A stretch of 64,000 nt of DNA from Acanthopleura granulata (lineage: Eukaryota > Mollusca > Polyplacophora > Chitonida > Chitonidae), in the NCBI GenBank assembly GCA_016165875.1, contig JABBOT010000080.1, positions 43,807,772-43,871,771 of the forward strand. The letters are read 5' to 3'. Shown here in pieces: positions 23,701-32,700 of the stretch. The position numbers and the translations under genes are program-made. The notes under the pieces are model-generated. The model worked only from the letters and a program-made list of their open reading frames with translations, was not told the origin of the DNA and did no database searches. Positions within the stretch are counted from its first letter, which is position 1. Each line of letters begins with the position of its first letter.

Positions 23701-23734
23701 TAGACTGGCAGCCAAATTTAACTTTCAAAACTGA
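257..23734 (+). CDS. XRN1: 5'-3' exoribonuclease 1 (partial: 5' end outside window), 34 exons
   Basis: XRN1 degrades decapped 5'-monophosphate mRNA processively in the cytoplasm and P-bodies. Exons, all with GT-AG borders and continuous phase: 257-345, 1280-1373, 1806-1974, 2719-2786, 3659-3781, 4062-4176, 4601-4727, 5017-5106, 5505-5661, 6172-6291, 6414-6583, 6943-7069, 7677-7766, 8241-8347, 8914-9042, 10063-10137, 10662-10749, 11601-11714, 12182-12277, 13038-13303, 13594-13680, 14300-14435, 14594-14656, 15359-15561, 16194-16434, 16752-16877, 17368-17823, 18302-18443, 18976-19357, 20032-20113, 20477-20590, 21135-21261, 22718-22965, 23378-23734. They join to 1,725 codons plus stop. Conserved signatures include LLREEVRFGGKK, GFLVGNDFIPHLPHLHI, YYMTKM, AIQWIL..YY, LNGK.QEWEAVVLIPFIDE, DRVVNIRE and HPFIPLQ. 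Adding the missing N-terminus gives an enzyme longer than the human one (~1,700 aa). Exon borders are inferred from homology and consensus sites, not from transcripts. Confidence 0.96.
2852..3250. mobile_element. MITE-like foldback element in XRN1 intron 4
   Basis: The left end (2852-2922) and the reverse complement of the right end (3181-3250) match over ~70 bp at roughly 80%. Both read AGTAACAG/ACTAACAG, then TTATTAGAGATTA, then CAGRTTCTAGTGCTGAAAAT. The ~400 bp total size and long terminal inverted repeats suggest a non-autonomous DNA transposon. The interior has a tRNA-like B-box on the reverse strand (ggtttcgaacc). A 24-bp direct repeat (attggtagatgtcatttaga...) occurs at 2821 and 3123. 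Confidence 0.55.
3659..5661 (+). CDS. XRN1: XRN1 exons 5-9: acidic linker and conserved region 2
   Basis: Exons 3659-3781, 4062-4176, 4601-4727, 5017-5106 and 5505-5661. Exon 5 has the DLKWLESKVG motif followed by a basic Gly/Lys/Asn stretch (GKGGRGKKGNG). Exons 6-7 are acidic (VDDEDMIDL, then DTDDGDTFESEF), matching the poorly conserved linker between CR1 and CR2 in other XRN1 proteins. Exon 7 ends in the conserved YYMTKM segment. Exons 8-9 encode QWILLYYFEGVPSWSW and YYPHHYAPYMSD, then FLPFQQLMAVLPAAS, which pack against the nuclease core. The Trp at the exon 8/9 border is split TG|G. Confidence 0.95.
5917..6180 (+). repeat. 38-bp tandem array of 3' splice-site modules before XRN1 exon 10
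   Basis: TTTCAG or its mutated form recurs with C at 5941, 5979, 6017, 6055, 6093, 6131 and 6169, spaced exactly 38 bp. The last is the functional acceptor of exon 10. Each unit holds a branch-point-like CTGAC, a T/C-rich run and the AG. The copy at 6055 has lost the AG (CAA). Confidence 0.93.
6172..7766 (+). CDS. XRN1: XRN1 exons 10-13: end of conserved region 2 and start of the accessory region
   Basis: Exons 6172-6291, 6414-6583, 6943-7069 and 7677-7766. Exon 10 has the highly conserved TDLNGKLQEWEAVVLIPF. Exon 11 begins at KRLLKAME after an intron of only 122 bp. Exon 12 includes YFPGFPTMKHIPHK and exon 13 includes KVFQMNSRGENM. The acceptor of exon 10 is the last member of a 38-bp tandem array (separate entry). 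The donor of exon 11 (gtttgt) is a weak match to consensus. Confidence 0.94.
7892..8347 (+). repeat. 75-bp in-frame tandem array at the acceptor of XRN1 exon 14
   Basis: The unit starts ttagccacagag after an AG acceptor at 8015, 8090, 8165 and 8240 (exact 75-bp steps), with a degenerate, partly deleted copy at 7892. Each copy repeats the first ~48 nt of exon 14 plus a T-rich intron end. From 8016 to 8347 the frame is open with no stop, so every acceptor gives an in-frame product. The encoded unit is LATE(A/S/Y)VAADMLG.PCF followed by a hydrophobic stretch. Confidence 0.93.
8241..12277 (+). CDS. XRN1: XRN1 exons 14-19: Tudor/PAZ-like D1 accessory domain
   Basis: Exons 8241-8347, 8914-9042, 10063-10137, 10662-10749, 11601-11714 and 12182-12277. 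Exon 14 gives FVGWPHLFEAKVVEVSDGD. Exons 15-17 are the more variable middle of the domain. Exon 18 encodes FMLGFPHYGCQGE, and exon 19 encodes DGRIRVSVTILQEPN. These correspond to the D1 (Tudor/PAZ-like) domain that stabilises the active site in solved XRN1 structures; that assignment comes from family knowledge. Exons 14 and 19 are the two whose splice sites have been tandemly amplified. If extra copies are used, the protein changes within this domain. Confidence 0.92.
8745..8900 (+). mobile_element. SINE fragment (family 1), 3' half, in XRN1 intron 14
   Basis: Matches the element at 43,154-43,422 in reverse: ggaaggtctgccagcaatctgcagatggt..., ggtttcctccca, then an (AAAT)n tail. The tail ends ~15 bp before the acceptor of exon 15 (8914), so the SINE contributes the region just upstream of the splice site. 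Confidence 0.7.
9075..9300 (+). mobile_element. SINE copy (family 1) in XRN1 intron 15
   Basis: Contains ttcaagtccagctcatgcag, ctctctggccgtacgtaggaag, tcgtgggtttcttccagg and caccataatgctgg, then an aaataaatgaata tail, in the same order as the copy at 8,745 and the reverse of 43,154-43,422. The tRNA-like head is decayed. Confidence 0.7.
10421..10582 (+). repeat. 37-bp minisatellite, ~4.3 copies, in XRN1 intron 16
   Basis: The unit tggtgtttagacactcataa... recurs at 10431, 10468, 10505 and 10542, spaced exactly 37 bp and nearly identical. It ends ~80 bp before exon 17. Confidence 0.9.
10957..11144 (+). repeat. 94-bp tandem duplication in XRN1 intron 17
   Basis: The segment starting ggattgatgtagcatagtga at 10961 recurs at 11055 with almost no differences, an exact 94-bp offset. 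This implies a very recent duplication or an assembly artefact. Confidence 0.9.
12205..12925 (+). repeat. 104-bp tandem array, seven copies, at the donor of XRN1 exon 19
   Basis: AACAG|GTGAGTCC donor-like sites end at 12277 (real exon), 12381, 12485, 12589, 12693, 12797 and 12901, all 104 bp apart. Each copy has an acceptor-like ctacag (cacag in copy 2), then a 36-nt segment encoding EPNLQQICNREQ or a variant, then the donor. Copy 3 (12485) has its donor GT changed to AT. Copy 5 encodes ...IFSTEQ; copies 6 and 7 end ...NRGQ. Confidence 0.94.
13038..14656 (+). CDS. XRN1: XRN1 exons 20-23: D2/D3 (KOW and winged-helix-like) region
   Basis: Exons 13038-13303, 13594-13680, 14300-14435 and 14594-14656. 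Exon 20 (266 nt) has GFHLAQRIGISSHLLSRITG, then NIGLNLKFNKRNEEVPG, the best conserved part of the D2/D3 region. Exon 21 ends in FYFEEDIFPAG. Exon 22 is helical and charged (DELMIKEIEKEVDRIK). Exon 23 is a 63-nt basic exon ending VKPHLLFR. Phases are 2, 2, 0 and 0 and join without a stop. Confidence 0.94.
15359..16434 (+). CDS. XRN1: XRN1 exons 24-25: SH3-like domain and start of the disordered tail
   Basis: Exons 15359-15561 and 16194-16434. Exon 24 encodes HGGVIPDPGVTFMLFDRVVN followed by FSVPFGLRGTVIGI and FDSEFLGGITLR. Exon 25 opens with CSPGRGYRCASNSVINLSHG, completing the SH3-like fold seen in XRN1 orthologues. After about residue 25 of exon 25 the sequence becomes Ser/Arg/Asn-rich and unordered. 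The donor of exon 25 (AGT|gtgagc at 16435) is chosen by phase with exon 26; this border is less certain than the others. Confidence 0.92.
16010..16130 (+). mobile_element. degenerate tRNA-derived SINE head in XRN1 intron 24
   Basis: tggctctcttaacaaactgctagccc...gtgttcaaatccagctattgctgg has a B-box-like GTTCAAATCC and the following 'ctggacttgctctc' resembles family 1. It lies immediately before exon 25. Strongly decayed, so low confidence. Confidence 0.4.
16752..19357 (+). CDS. XRN1: XRN1 exons 26-29: low-complexity C-terminal tail
   Basis: Exons 16752-16877, 17368-17823, 18302-18443 (or from 18299) and 18976-19357. Sequence conservation with vertebrates is low, so these exons rest on open phase-0/1 reading frames, splice consensus and position. 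Exon 26 is Asn/Gln/Ser-rich. Exon 27 (456 nt) has a short helical piece, EFAEMWKEIQA. Exon 28 follows a 20-T tract and a NAGNAG acceptor. Exon 29 is Pro-rich and contains a partly repeated segment (PKPQGQPAPEPALT, then PEPQGQPIPDPAST). Such tails recruit decapping factors in other animals. Confidence 0.82.
18271..18301 (+). promoter_or_regulatory. XRN1: T20 tract and NAGNAG tandem acceptor of XRN1 exon 28
   Basis: Twenty T are followed by cttctcagcag. Both CAG at 18296-18298 and CAG at 18299-18301 can serve as acceptor, giving proteins with or without one Gln at the exon start. Confidence 0.75.
20032..21261 (+). CDS. XRN1: XRN1 exons 30-32: compact dsRBD-like module and Pro-rich segment
   Basis: Exons 20032-20113, 20477-20590 and 21135-21261. 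Exon 30 encodes NPVMELLELCNSLGLGPPKY. Exon 31 encodes YVTLSTGQKFHG followed by AAAESAASMTLRQL. The order helix, beta strands and alanine-rich final helix resembles a degenerate double-stranded-RNA-binding fold, and the same island is conserved in human XRN1 (inference from alignment by eye). Exon 32 starts EKMSFNMMMMS and is Pro-rich; its acceptor (ttctag at 21134) is supported by phase and by the next exon completing Gly. Confidence 0.85.
22718..23734 (+). CDS. XRN1: XRN1 exons 33-34: C-terminus with conserved terminal basic motif
   Basis: Exons 22718-22965 and 23378-23734. Exon 33 is Pro/Gln-rich and ends with HPFIPLQ, a motif conserved in vertebrate XRN1. Exon 34 is Ser/Ala/Thr/Lys-rich and ends KSRLAAKFNFQN before TGA. 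The last dozen residues resemble the extreme C-terminus of vertebrate XRN1, which is known as the decapping-complex (EDC4) binding motif. Conservation of that partner here is an inference. Confidence 0.9.
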
Positions 23735-25145
23735 CCGCGTTGGAACACGTTTTTGTTTTATTTTAGACTTCATGTATTTGGCTCAAATTTGTCATGTTGT
23801 GATACATTATTTGTGCAGACGTGTGTGTTGTCCCCAGTGGTGAGCAAGGAAAACATGAAGTTAAGTTTTGCATCGATTATTGTGATATTTTGTACATCTG
23901 CTGCTGTCATTGGCATTGTATTTTTCCTGTGAGGAAGAAAAATATTTTGGTATATATCCTGCTGAGTGATTTTCATCTGCCTGAAATAATTTTCTCAACC
24001 CTTTTTGCGAGTAAATGCAAAATTTAGGATTTATTCGTAGGCTGATTATCAAAGTGATACTAAAAATGATGAAGTCCTTCTATCTTGGCCCAAGTATGAA
24101 ATGGTTGAAGGAATTGGGAAGTTGATATATGTATAAGTTTGCAGGTGTATTTATCTGCACATGTAGGTAACAATGTTGTTGAATGTCTTTATTTCAGTTT
24201 AAATATTAGTGAAGCTGTATGTTTTAGCCCATAAAGTTTTAGTATACTTGTTTTGGTGAAAATTTTGTCTACGGTATTTCTAAAATCAAAGAATTTTATG
24301 TGGTTTTTATGGTTAGAGATCTACTTGTATTTTGATCAAAATGTTGCTTAAAAAAATTTTTAAATAGAAGATACATGTTGTTTATTATTGACATCAGTAA
24401 ATGTCTTTCCATTTGAAAGTATTTGCACTTTAACATATATATATGTAGAGCTTGAAAAGATTGCCATTGTTGTAATTTTTCTCTGTGTTATGAGAAAACA
24501 ACAAATTTTATTTTAGTTTTATTTGAGTTAATGTTAAATCATTTTTTGAATTGTGAGGAACAAAGCCCTAATCAGAATCACTGCAGAATGGTTGTTACTG
24601 AAATTAGCAGATGTGGGGAATTAAATTAGTCCAACCATGGGTTAAGGTGAAAATGTATTAACTTACCTGAAAAGATACATACCTTTTCCGCTTTCCTCAT
24701 TTGTCCCAAAAGGGTTACAGATAAGTCATTAAGTTCACTAATATATGATGGGTTTTATCACTGTATACGTGAAACTAGAGATGATTATTACAAGACCTAA
24801 TTATGGCAGGATTAGAAGATATTACCTCCCAAATAGACTTATGCCGAGGATATGTGATTTTAACCGTGTTCGGTGTGGCTGATTTCTCTTCCAAACATTG
24901 ACTGTACGCATGTTAACTGTAATCCAGCCTTGGAAGACACCACAGCACTGACAATGTAATCACTTCTTCAGTCTCCCCTCAAGCGTGTAAAAGTGTTTGC
25001 TTTGTGTTCTGTTTCATTTCAGTGTACAACCAGTCACTGATTACATTGGGATCTCATAGAATGTGATCCACTCAGTATGAACTGGTCAGTGCTGTGTCCT
25101 CACCTATACCTTCCTGTATGAAATAAATAAATGGTATCATTTGTA
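23735..25145 (+). other. XRN1: XRN1 3' untranslated region (probable)
   Basis: AT-rich, CpG-poor sequence follows the XRN1 stop codon without any conserved reading frame. It carries many ATTTA/TTTTA tracts. CpG frequency rises abruptly just after ~25,150, which fits the end of the transcription unit. The exact 3' end is inferred from the polyadenylation signal only. Confidence 0.6.
25122..25127 (+). terminator. XRN1: candidate XRN1 polyadenylation signal AATAAA
   Basis: AATAAATAAATGG at ~25,122 lies about 1.4 kb after the stop codon. It is followed by a T/G-containing stretch (tatcatttgtaatatggggtcg), a plausible downstream element. No transcript data are available. Confidence 0.5.
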
Positions 25146-25149
25146 ATAT

Positions 25150-26518
25150 GGGGTCGTCCCGTGCTATCCGAGATAGCTCGTCTTTCTTTCTTAAGTCAGA
25201 TGGGGACATGTTTTATGGTTTATTGGGGGCCTTATTGGCTTGCTTGGACCTGCTGGCATCCCGGTTCCCCCCATCAATAAACTTGATCAGATGAGTGAAA
25301 AGTTCTTAAGTGTTTCTTTAAACATCAGTCAGACAGTCAGTCACATATACGGTGTACTAGTACCATATTAGTATCGGTGTGAACTCCATGATTTACTTCT
25401 CGTTTGTCATTCAGTGAAAAATCATTGTTTTTGTTCAAGTGGGTCAGTGGAATTGAATCTTGGTACGTGTACATGCACATTGCTGAGCCATGACGACTTA
25501 CACGTTAACTGTAAGGTTTTGGCCGTTTAGTCCATTTTTTAAAGTCTATTTCAAAAACGGTCAATTCATCTGAAGCGAAATCTAGTACATGGCTTCCTAA
25601 GATAAGTCACATTTAATACAAGATATATTCTTATACCCGTTCTTCGCCTCAGAGAATTCAGTTGTTTATTGTACTACCTGGCACAGCTTGCCTTGACGAT
25701 GAAAACTAAGTAGACAAGTCAGGTTGTGGAAGCGACTGTACAGCTTGGACCTGAAATAATCTGGAGACCCTATGCTTATAGGATGTATAAGTGATACCAT
25801 GTTTGGCACAGATTACGCGATATAATGAGGTACCTAAACGAAGAACACACCTGTGTGTAGGATGGGCTGTATGATAGGTCATCATTGATTTAAAGCGCTG
25901 ACAGAATGGGAGGTGTGCGATATTGGGAAAGCGGATTATGATGGTGTATACTGTTGTCTATGCCGGTATTTTTGCACGTCCTTTTGCATTTATTTGTTCA
26001 TTTTACTACAGTGGTGATCTTCACAACCCACATGGCCTTAGCGTACTGTTATATTTTCAGCTCTGCTGTATTTTCATAGAATTTTGTAATAATGCCCAAT
26101 TATTTCCCATATATTTTATACTCCCACCCCGCCCTCTACTGGCGGGTATACGATTCGATTCAACGAATGTGCGTCACATGTGATATAGTTTGTCAGTAAC
26201 TTGCCAAAGGTCGGTGGTTTACCCGGTACATTCCGGTTTCCACCGCCAATAAATTTAACCGCCATAGTATAGGTCCAGGTGAAAAAAACAACAACGGAAT
26301 AAATGAATTAAACTAAAGGATGCACCAAAAGGTTAAACAACAGGCAAATGTCGAAAGACGTTGACGCACTGATCTGTGGGCTATGTCGACCCTGAAGAGT
26401 AGGCCAAACCCTTCACTGTCTAACTACTTCTAATCTGATAGGAGCTATACACTCAAGTGAAACCGAAACACAGACAAAAACACCAAAACATTAAAAAGGA
26501 ATTATAGTTTAATAAGTG
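25150..26518. other. intergenic between convergent XRN1 and TMED
   Basis: No supported exon. CpG content rises to background immediately after the XRN1 polyA site. A reverse-strand AATAAA (plus-strand tttatt at ~25,990) is a possible TMED polyadenylation signal ~530 bp past its stop. Confidence 0.45.
26190..26290 (+). mobile_element. SINE fragment (family 2)
   Basis: agtaacttgccaaaggtcgg, tggtttacccggtacattcc and ggtttccaccgccaataaat match the reverse complement of 52,090-52,195. A further decayed copy may be at 25,240-25,290. Lies between the XRN1 and TMED 3' ends. Confidence 0.6.
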
Positions 26519-26752
26519 TCAAGCCCTAGGTTTGGCTGAAGGCGTAACGTTTTTAACTTCGAATAATTTACGGAGAAAATATACTTGGGCTGCAGCCGAA
26601 ATGACTATAACAACACACTGGGCAATGGACCAGTAGCCAACGTATTTCATATTGCCCATGACAAGGTACCAGTCTCTGACGATTTCCATACGCGTGCTGG
26701 CTTGGAAACGGAACATGGTGGAGATCGATTGCTGGACCGAGGTCAAGGACGT
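26519..26752 (-). CDS. TMED6: TMED6-like exon 4: neck, transmembrane span, cytosolic tail
   Basis: The acceptor ttctgttcgcag precedes ACG TCC TTG at 26752. The exon encodes SVQQSISTMFRFQASTRM, RDWYLVMGNMKYVGYW and the membrane span, then LRKLFEVKNVTPSAKPRA and TGA at 26521-26519. Aromatic and hydrophobic residues (YF, LF) at the start of the tail fit COPII-binding signals of p24 proteins. Confidence 0.9.
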   Translation of the reverse strand, partial: TSLTSVQQSISTMFRFQASTRMEIVRDWYLVMGNMKYVGYWSIAQCVVIVISAAAQVYFLRKLFEVKNVTPSAKPRA

Positions 26753-29700
26753 CTGCGAACAGAAGAAAACTTGTTGGCAGAATGTATTAAGTTAAACAGT
26801 TGCAGTAAAACTCATGGTCCTGTCATGAAAGTATATATCATTCCTTCTGAGCAGTCTGATATACTTTCCAGTTATGTAACTTTAATAATTGAATTATCAA
26901 ATTAAATAAAGGCTGTAAGGTTAGGCCTAATATCAACATTTATAAAACCCTTGCCTCAGTGCATCTTCTGACTGTAAAATTATCCACACTTCATCTACTT
27001 ACCGTAAAGTTTTCCACACAGAGCATCTACTTACCGTAAAGCTTTCCACACAGAGCATCTACTTACCGTAAAGTTGTCCATTGTGAATGATATTTCTTGT
27101 ACTTCCTTTGCATATTTTTCCCACTGTTCCGTGACAAATGTCACCAGGTATAAGTAGACTAATTTGGACGTAAACCGACTGAAGGTGTTGTCTATGCAAA
27201 TCTGATAAACACCTGAAACACGAAGACAAATGTAAACGTGTGATCAAGAAAAATGTTAGTTCATTGACTACGGATTCTGACGTACCTACGCCAAAAATAC
27301 TGAGTGAGACAAGAGAATACCAGTATTAGCCATCCGTTCCTGTTGCAATACAGATTCATAATACGCCGTACATGACATTAGCGGCACACCTTCACATCAG
27401 CTGAAAAGCAATTTTAAATACAATGGAAGTTGGAAACATTTTGATTTCTGTTTCCTCTGCATGGATAAAACACTTTGTAAGCTTTCGTATGAAAAACCTG
27501 TCATGGTTTATAGAATGAAAATTAAGCGCAAATTATGCACAGGACAGTTTTGTTTCTGTTTTCTGCGCTTGTATAAAGCACGCTGTAAACTTTCTCATGG
27601 AAAACCTTAATAAGGCTTGTACAATGAAATACCATTGTAAATATTATAAAATTGATGTTTCTGTGCAGGGGCAAAAAAGCCGCTATGCAGTGTCTACACA
27701 ACAGAATAGGGGAAATTTCTCAAGACAAACGCACTGGTATGGATGCGAGTTGGGTATTGCTCCGTTCACTGAAGAATTTTCTCCGTTCATCAAGATGTAC
27801 ATTTCCTATATAACCCGAAGCCTGTGCTTAATTGTGGTTGCATTGATATGAGCAATCTCATCTGCATAAATTCGCGTGAGATACTTTATTTGCAGGTATT
27901 TCCCGCTCAAGCCGTATCTATCAATCTAACGCACGCATTTTAATGAGCCAGCGTCCCATTGGATTAAGAAAACATATACCTGCATTAATATAATCCGGGG
28001 GGCCTACTGGCCCCTCAAAACAGGCATAACATGTCACACACGTCACACGAAATAGCTCGGACTACATTATTCAGCAATCCGCCTCATTCTTTAAAATCTA
28101 TGTAGACAAAGTTTATGCAGGTCTTCCATCGTATGTGTCGCTTTAAATAACAATACCATACATACAGTGTAGAAAATGGTGATATTTCTTCCCCAGGTTG
28201 CAGGCACAATGTTTTTTTACCGACGTTTACACCACACAGATAGTGGCAATGTTTATAACCGCTAGGGTACAGGCATATTGTCCAAACATACCATGCAGAC
28301 GGAGGCAATTTTTGTATCACCTAAAGCACAAGCATATTGTCCACGCATACCAGGCCAACGGGTGGCAATGTTTATAACCACTAGATGACGGACATGTTGT
28401 CCATACATAAACCATACAAACGATGGCAATGTTTATAACCTCTAGAGCACAGGCATATTGCCCATACATACCACGCAGACGGTGGCAATGTTTATAACCG
28501 CCAGAGCACAGGCGTATTGTCCATGCATACCATACATAGAGTGGCAATGTTTATAACCGCTAGGGCACAGGCATATCGTCCACACATACCACACATACAG
28601 TGGCAATGTTTTTAACCGCTAGGGCACAGGCATGTTGTCCACACATACCATATATACAGTGGCAATGTTTATAACTGCTAGGGCACGGGTATGTTGTATA
28701 TGCATACCATACATACGGTGGCAATGTATATAACTGCTATGGCACAAGCGTATTGTCCATACATACCATACAGACGGTGGCAACTGGAATTGCGACTTCC
28801 GTCCTCTCTGGCAAAGCTGATTCATTGGGGTTTCTACAGGATCACTTACCTGCCGTCTTTACTGTGTACTCAGATGTGCCTTCATTTTTCCATAAATGTT
28901 TTGCGACGATTTCAGAGTTTGGATCCGTGATTATGACGTCAACATTTCTGTCCCCTCCCCGCAATACCTGGAAAGTAAATCAACAAAGGATACACAAAAA
29001 GCTACTTACTACACAGTACTTTAGATAACTTCATAAATCACAAGTTACTTAGTTTTGATTCGCAGCTTCCATGTATATACGATAGTTCTTCGTCTTCACT
29101 AATGGCAGGAGGAAACTTGCCAAGGCTACGTAGGCTGTAAAATGAACCTGTTACATAAAAGGGGGAAATTGGCCAGGACTACGGGGGCTGTAAACTAACC
29201 TGTGACACAAAAATAAGAACACTTACCAGAACCACGGAAGCTGTAAAATAGCCTGTCGTATAAAATGCAGACAATGTACAATTATTGACAGCTGAATGTA
29301 ATGGACTTTGTTGGGCGTCTGCGTACACCTGGCCAAAGAACACAATGACACTAAAAATCTGTGTCCAGATGGATACAGGATACACTTTCACAGATACCAA
29401 GTATCATATCATGCATATCATCAACACAGGTACACACTGTACAGGATTTGCCGGGGATTACATAAGTTTGTTTGTATATGCACTTAAGCATCTTTGCGCA
29501 ACATGGACATTTTCTCCGATCGATTGCTGGACTGGTTTAACAAACATTCTATGGTGACACTCATCGACAAAATCCTATTTATACGTGTAAATGTAACTTC
29601 TCAGGAAAGCAACATCAAAAACTATTAACTTCTGAAAATGAAAACAGGGCCCAGCGGAAAGTGCCGGTTGTGATTTATCTACAGTGTCCACGGCTCTACG

Positions 29701-32700
29701 GAAGCTAAATAGCATGCAGCTGGTCCATAGAGCGATTTATCAACCAAATAAAAATTTAAATTAAAACGTGCAACATAGCCATTAAAATTACCCCGGCTTT
29801 CACGTCAGTCCAACAGTGTTGTAAACAACCCTGTAACAGCTTGCTTTTGAGTATCTCTTGACCATAGCCTTAGCAGGTTGAGGTTCTCGACATGAACAAC
29901 CGTAGTCCATCAAGCACACACATGGACAGGTTCATGGTAAGTGTGTAATAATTCCGGTGGGTTGCTAGTATATCATCCACGTTTTGCCAAATCAATGAGA
30001 CAACATAAATAAAACGGTGCCACGCTTAGGACAAATGGTCGATTCTCAAATTAATGAGGGAAATTTGACGATAATGACAATTCTTCAACAGAAAACAATG
30101 CATTATTCAAGCTCTGGAAAATAAGATTTAATAAAGGAATTACGGCGTCAAAAAAAATTCAACTTTACACAGTAAACAAGGATATGGCATACGGCTGCAG
30201 GCGAAACTTGTCTCGTCATTGGAGCACACAAAATCCTTGACTGGACAGCTGGACAAGCCAGAGTTAGTTTCAAGTGCCCTCAGATGCCTTTCTGTATCGC
30301 ATTACAGTATAGGCTTACACCAAACTGACTTCTACACTGAGTAATATGAGTGCAGCACGTGGTGCTGTCGTTTGTGATTTTTTGAACACTGTCATTTACG
30401 CCTTCATTCAACACACGCCGTGACATCGCTCACTCACACGCAGTCACCCAAATTACCTTTATAAGGATTACTTGTGCAAAGCTAAGGTTTAATCCTAAGG
30501 CTGGTGTTGTTGCAGTTCCCAGCTTAAGGTATATCTTCTACAGACTGACAACTATTAAGTCAGCATTACATCAGAGAAGCCAAAGTTGTTCTGTTATTTA
30601 ATATCTCTTTCTGCGTAAACCACTTGGTAGGCCTACTGGTCGCTATCAAAAGTGATACATTTGAATACTGGCTGGTACAAATCATAAGATACAAGGTTTT
30701 CTGGGATTCACTATCTCTGCTCATATACACTCCACTGTTATCCATAAGGGTTCCTTACTTCTGCCATGTTTTGTCGTCGACAATTAGTTGCACATGTCGT
30801 CCGTCGGCTTATCTGCCCGTGGAATGTCACTATGAACTTCGGTTGCCTATGCTCAGCATATGCAGGTGGCCATTCGTCTGGTGTTCGCTATGTGTATTAC
30901 TCCGGCAGTCTCGGATGCTATGCCTGCCTTTATTTCTCTCATATCTATGCAGTATACAGGTCAATTTCATTCGCTCGGTCCCAGATGGGTCTATTTAATA
31001 TAAATAATAGTTTTTAGAAACCACATCTGTGAAAAATCTATGAAACCAAATCTGTGAAATAATCGACCAAATTGCACTGTATATATGTATGTATATATAT
31101 TGCAAAGTAACCTACATAAGCTTTCTAAGATTTCGAAATACAGTTAATTTTATACTGGTACTCAGCAAACCTGAAAAACAGATTAATCTTCGCACAACAC
31201 CATACAAAATATATTATCCAATACAGTCAACTGTCGTCTTTTGTTCTTTTGTAAGCAATATATTATATATAACTGTGTCCAGAGATACTTTGTGGTAGAA
31301 ATGACTATGTCCTGGGATACTCTCTCCCAGAAATAAATATGTCCAGGGATACTCAATTCTAAGAAATGACTGTGTCCAGCCATACTCTGTCCAGGTTATA
31401 AATCATTATGTCCAGGGATAAAAAATGACTGTGCCCAAAGTTACTTTGTACTAGAAATGAATATGCCCATGGACACATTGTCCCCAGAAATGACTAAACG
31501 CAGATATACTCTGTACTAGAAATGTCCAGGGATACTTTGTCCCCAAACACTACTATGTCCGGGGACACACTGTCATCATGTCCAGGAATATACTGTCCCA
31601 GAAATGACTATGTCTAGGGATACTCTGTCCCAGAAATGACTATGTCCAGGGATATGCTATCCCAGAAATGACTATGTCCAGGGGGATACAGTACCCCCAG
31701 GAATGACTCTCAAGGGACACACCGTCCCCAGAAATCACTTTCCAGGGATGCTCTGTCCCAGAAATTACTACGTCCAGGGATAAACTGCCCAAAGAAATGA
31801 CTACGTTCAGTGACACACTGCCCCAGAAATTACTATGCCCAGAGATACACTGTATTAGAAATGATTATGTCCAGTGATACACTGCCCCAGAAATTACTAT
31901 GACACACTGCCGACTGTGTCCTCTGATACGCTGTCCTAGAAATGATTTGGTGTTAGGGGGAATATGGGAATATACAAAATCTTACTAAGGAAAACAGGCT
32001 GTACAGAACGGAGGGTGGATGTCTTCATCAGGCCAATAAGCAAGTGGCGCGCCTGACCACATGCAAAGAATAAAATAGCAATATACACATGTGTCTCTCT
32101 ATACATATTACTTTTATCACAATATACACAATCAATGTAACACTTCAGGATGGTAGCTAGACAGCAGGATTAGGTTCCCCCTTCATCACTCATCTACCCG
32201 CTCCAACGCGTCCAAAGGCTAGAATCTGGTCAATCTTACATGCTGTCTGAGATCAGAGTAGAGCATACAGAGACACTATCACCTGTAAGTGTGTTGGCCG
32301 ACTATATTTTTAAAAAAGGAAAGAAGAGTTTTATATATACATGCACAGTCATAAGCCAGGAATGTCTTGCATAGGTGGTTAACTTAATTAGATTCGAACC
32401 CTTGTGCCTAGACCTGGAGGGGACAGTTAATTCATAGTGTAGGCCTACTTCCACATCTTCCCAGGGTCTAAATTATACTGACATTAAGCTCAAATCTGGC
32501 ATTAGAACATACCCGAAAATTGACGAAAAGTTTTGCTCCCTGTGGTGCGTTTTGGAAAAAACAATCGACGGTGCCGGCTTCCAACTCCCAGCGTAAATCG
32601 TGCTGGGCCCCAGGGAAACCGTCAAAGTCGAAGTCGTCCGTCTCTGAGCCGTCAATCATTCGCTCCGCCTTAACTGAGGTGATCCCAGCGTGGTACACAA

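Noticed and set aside
29892..29938. Possible plus-strand first exon (ATG AAC AAC CGT ... ATG|gtaagt)
   Set aside because: Good donor, but only ~15 codons and no downstream plus-strand exon could be found.
30624..30998. 124-codon plus-strand frame in TMED intron 1
   Set aside because: No homology, no splice context that fits, and irregular Cys/Leu-rich composition; considered chance.
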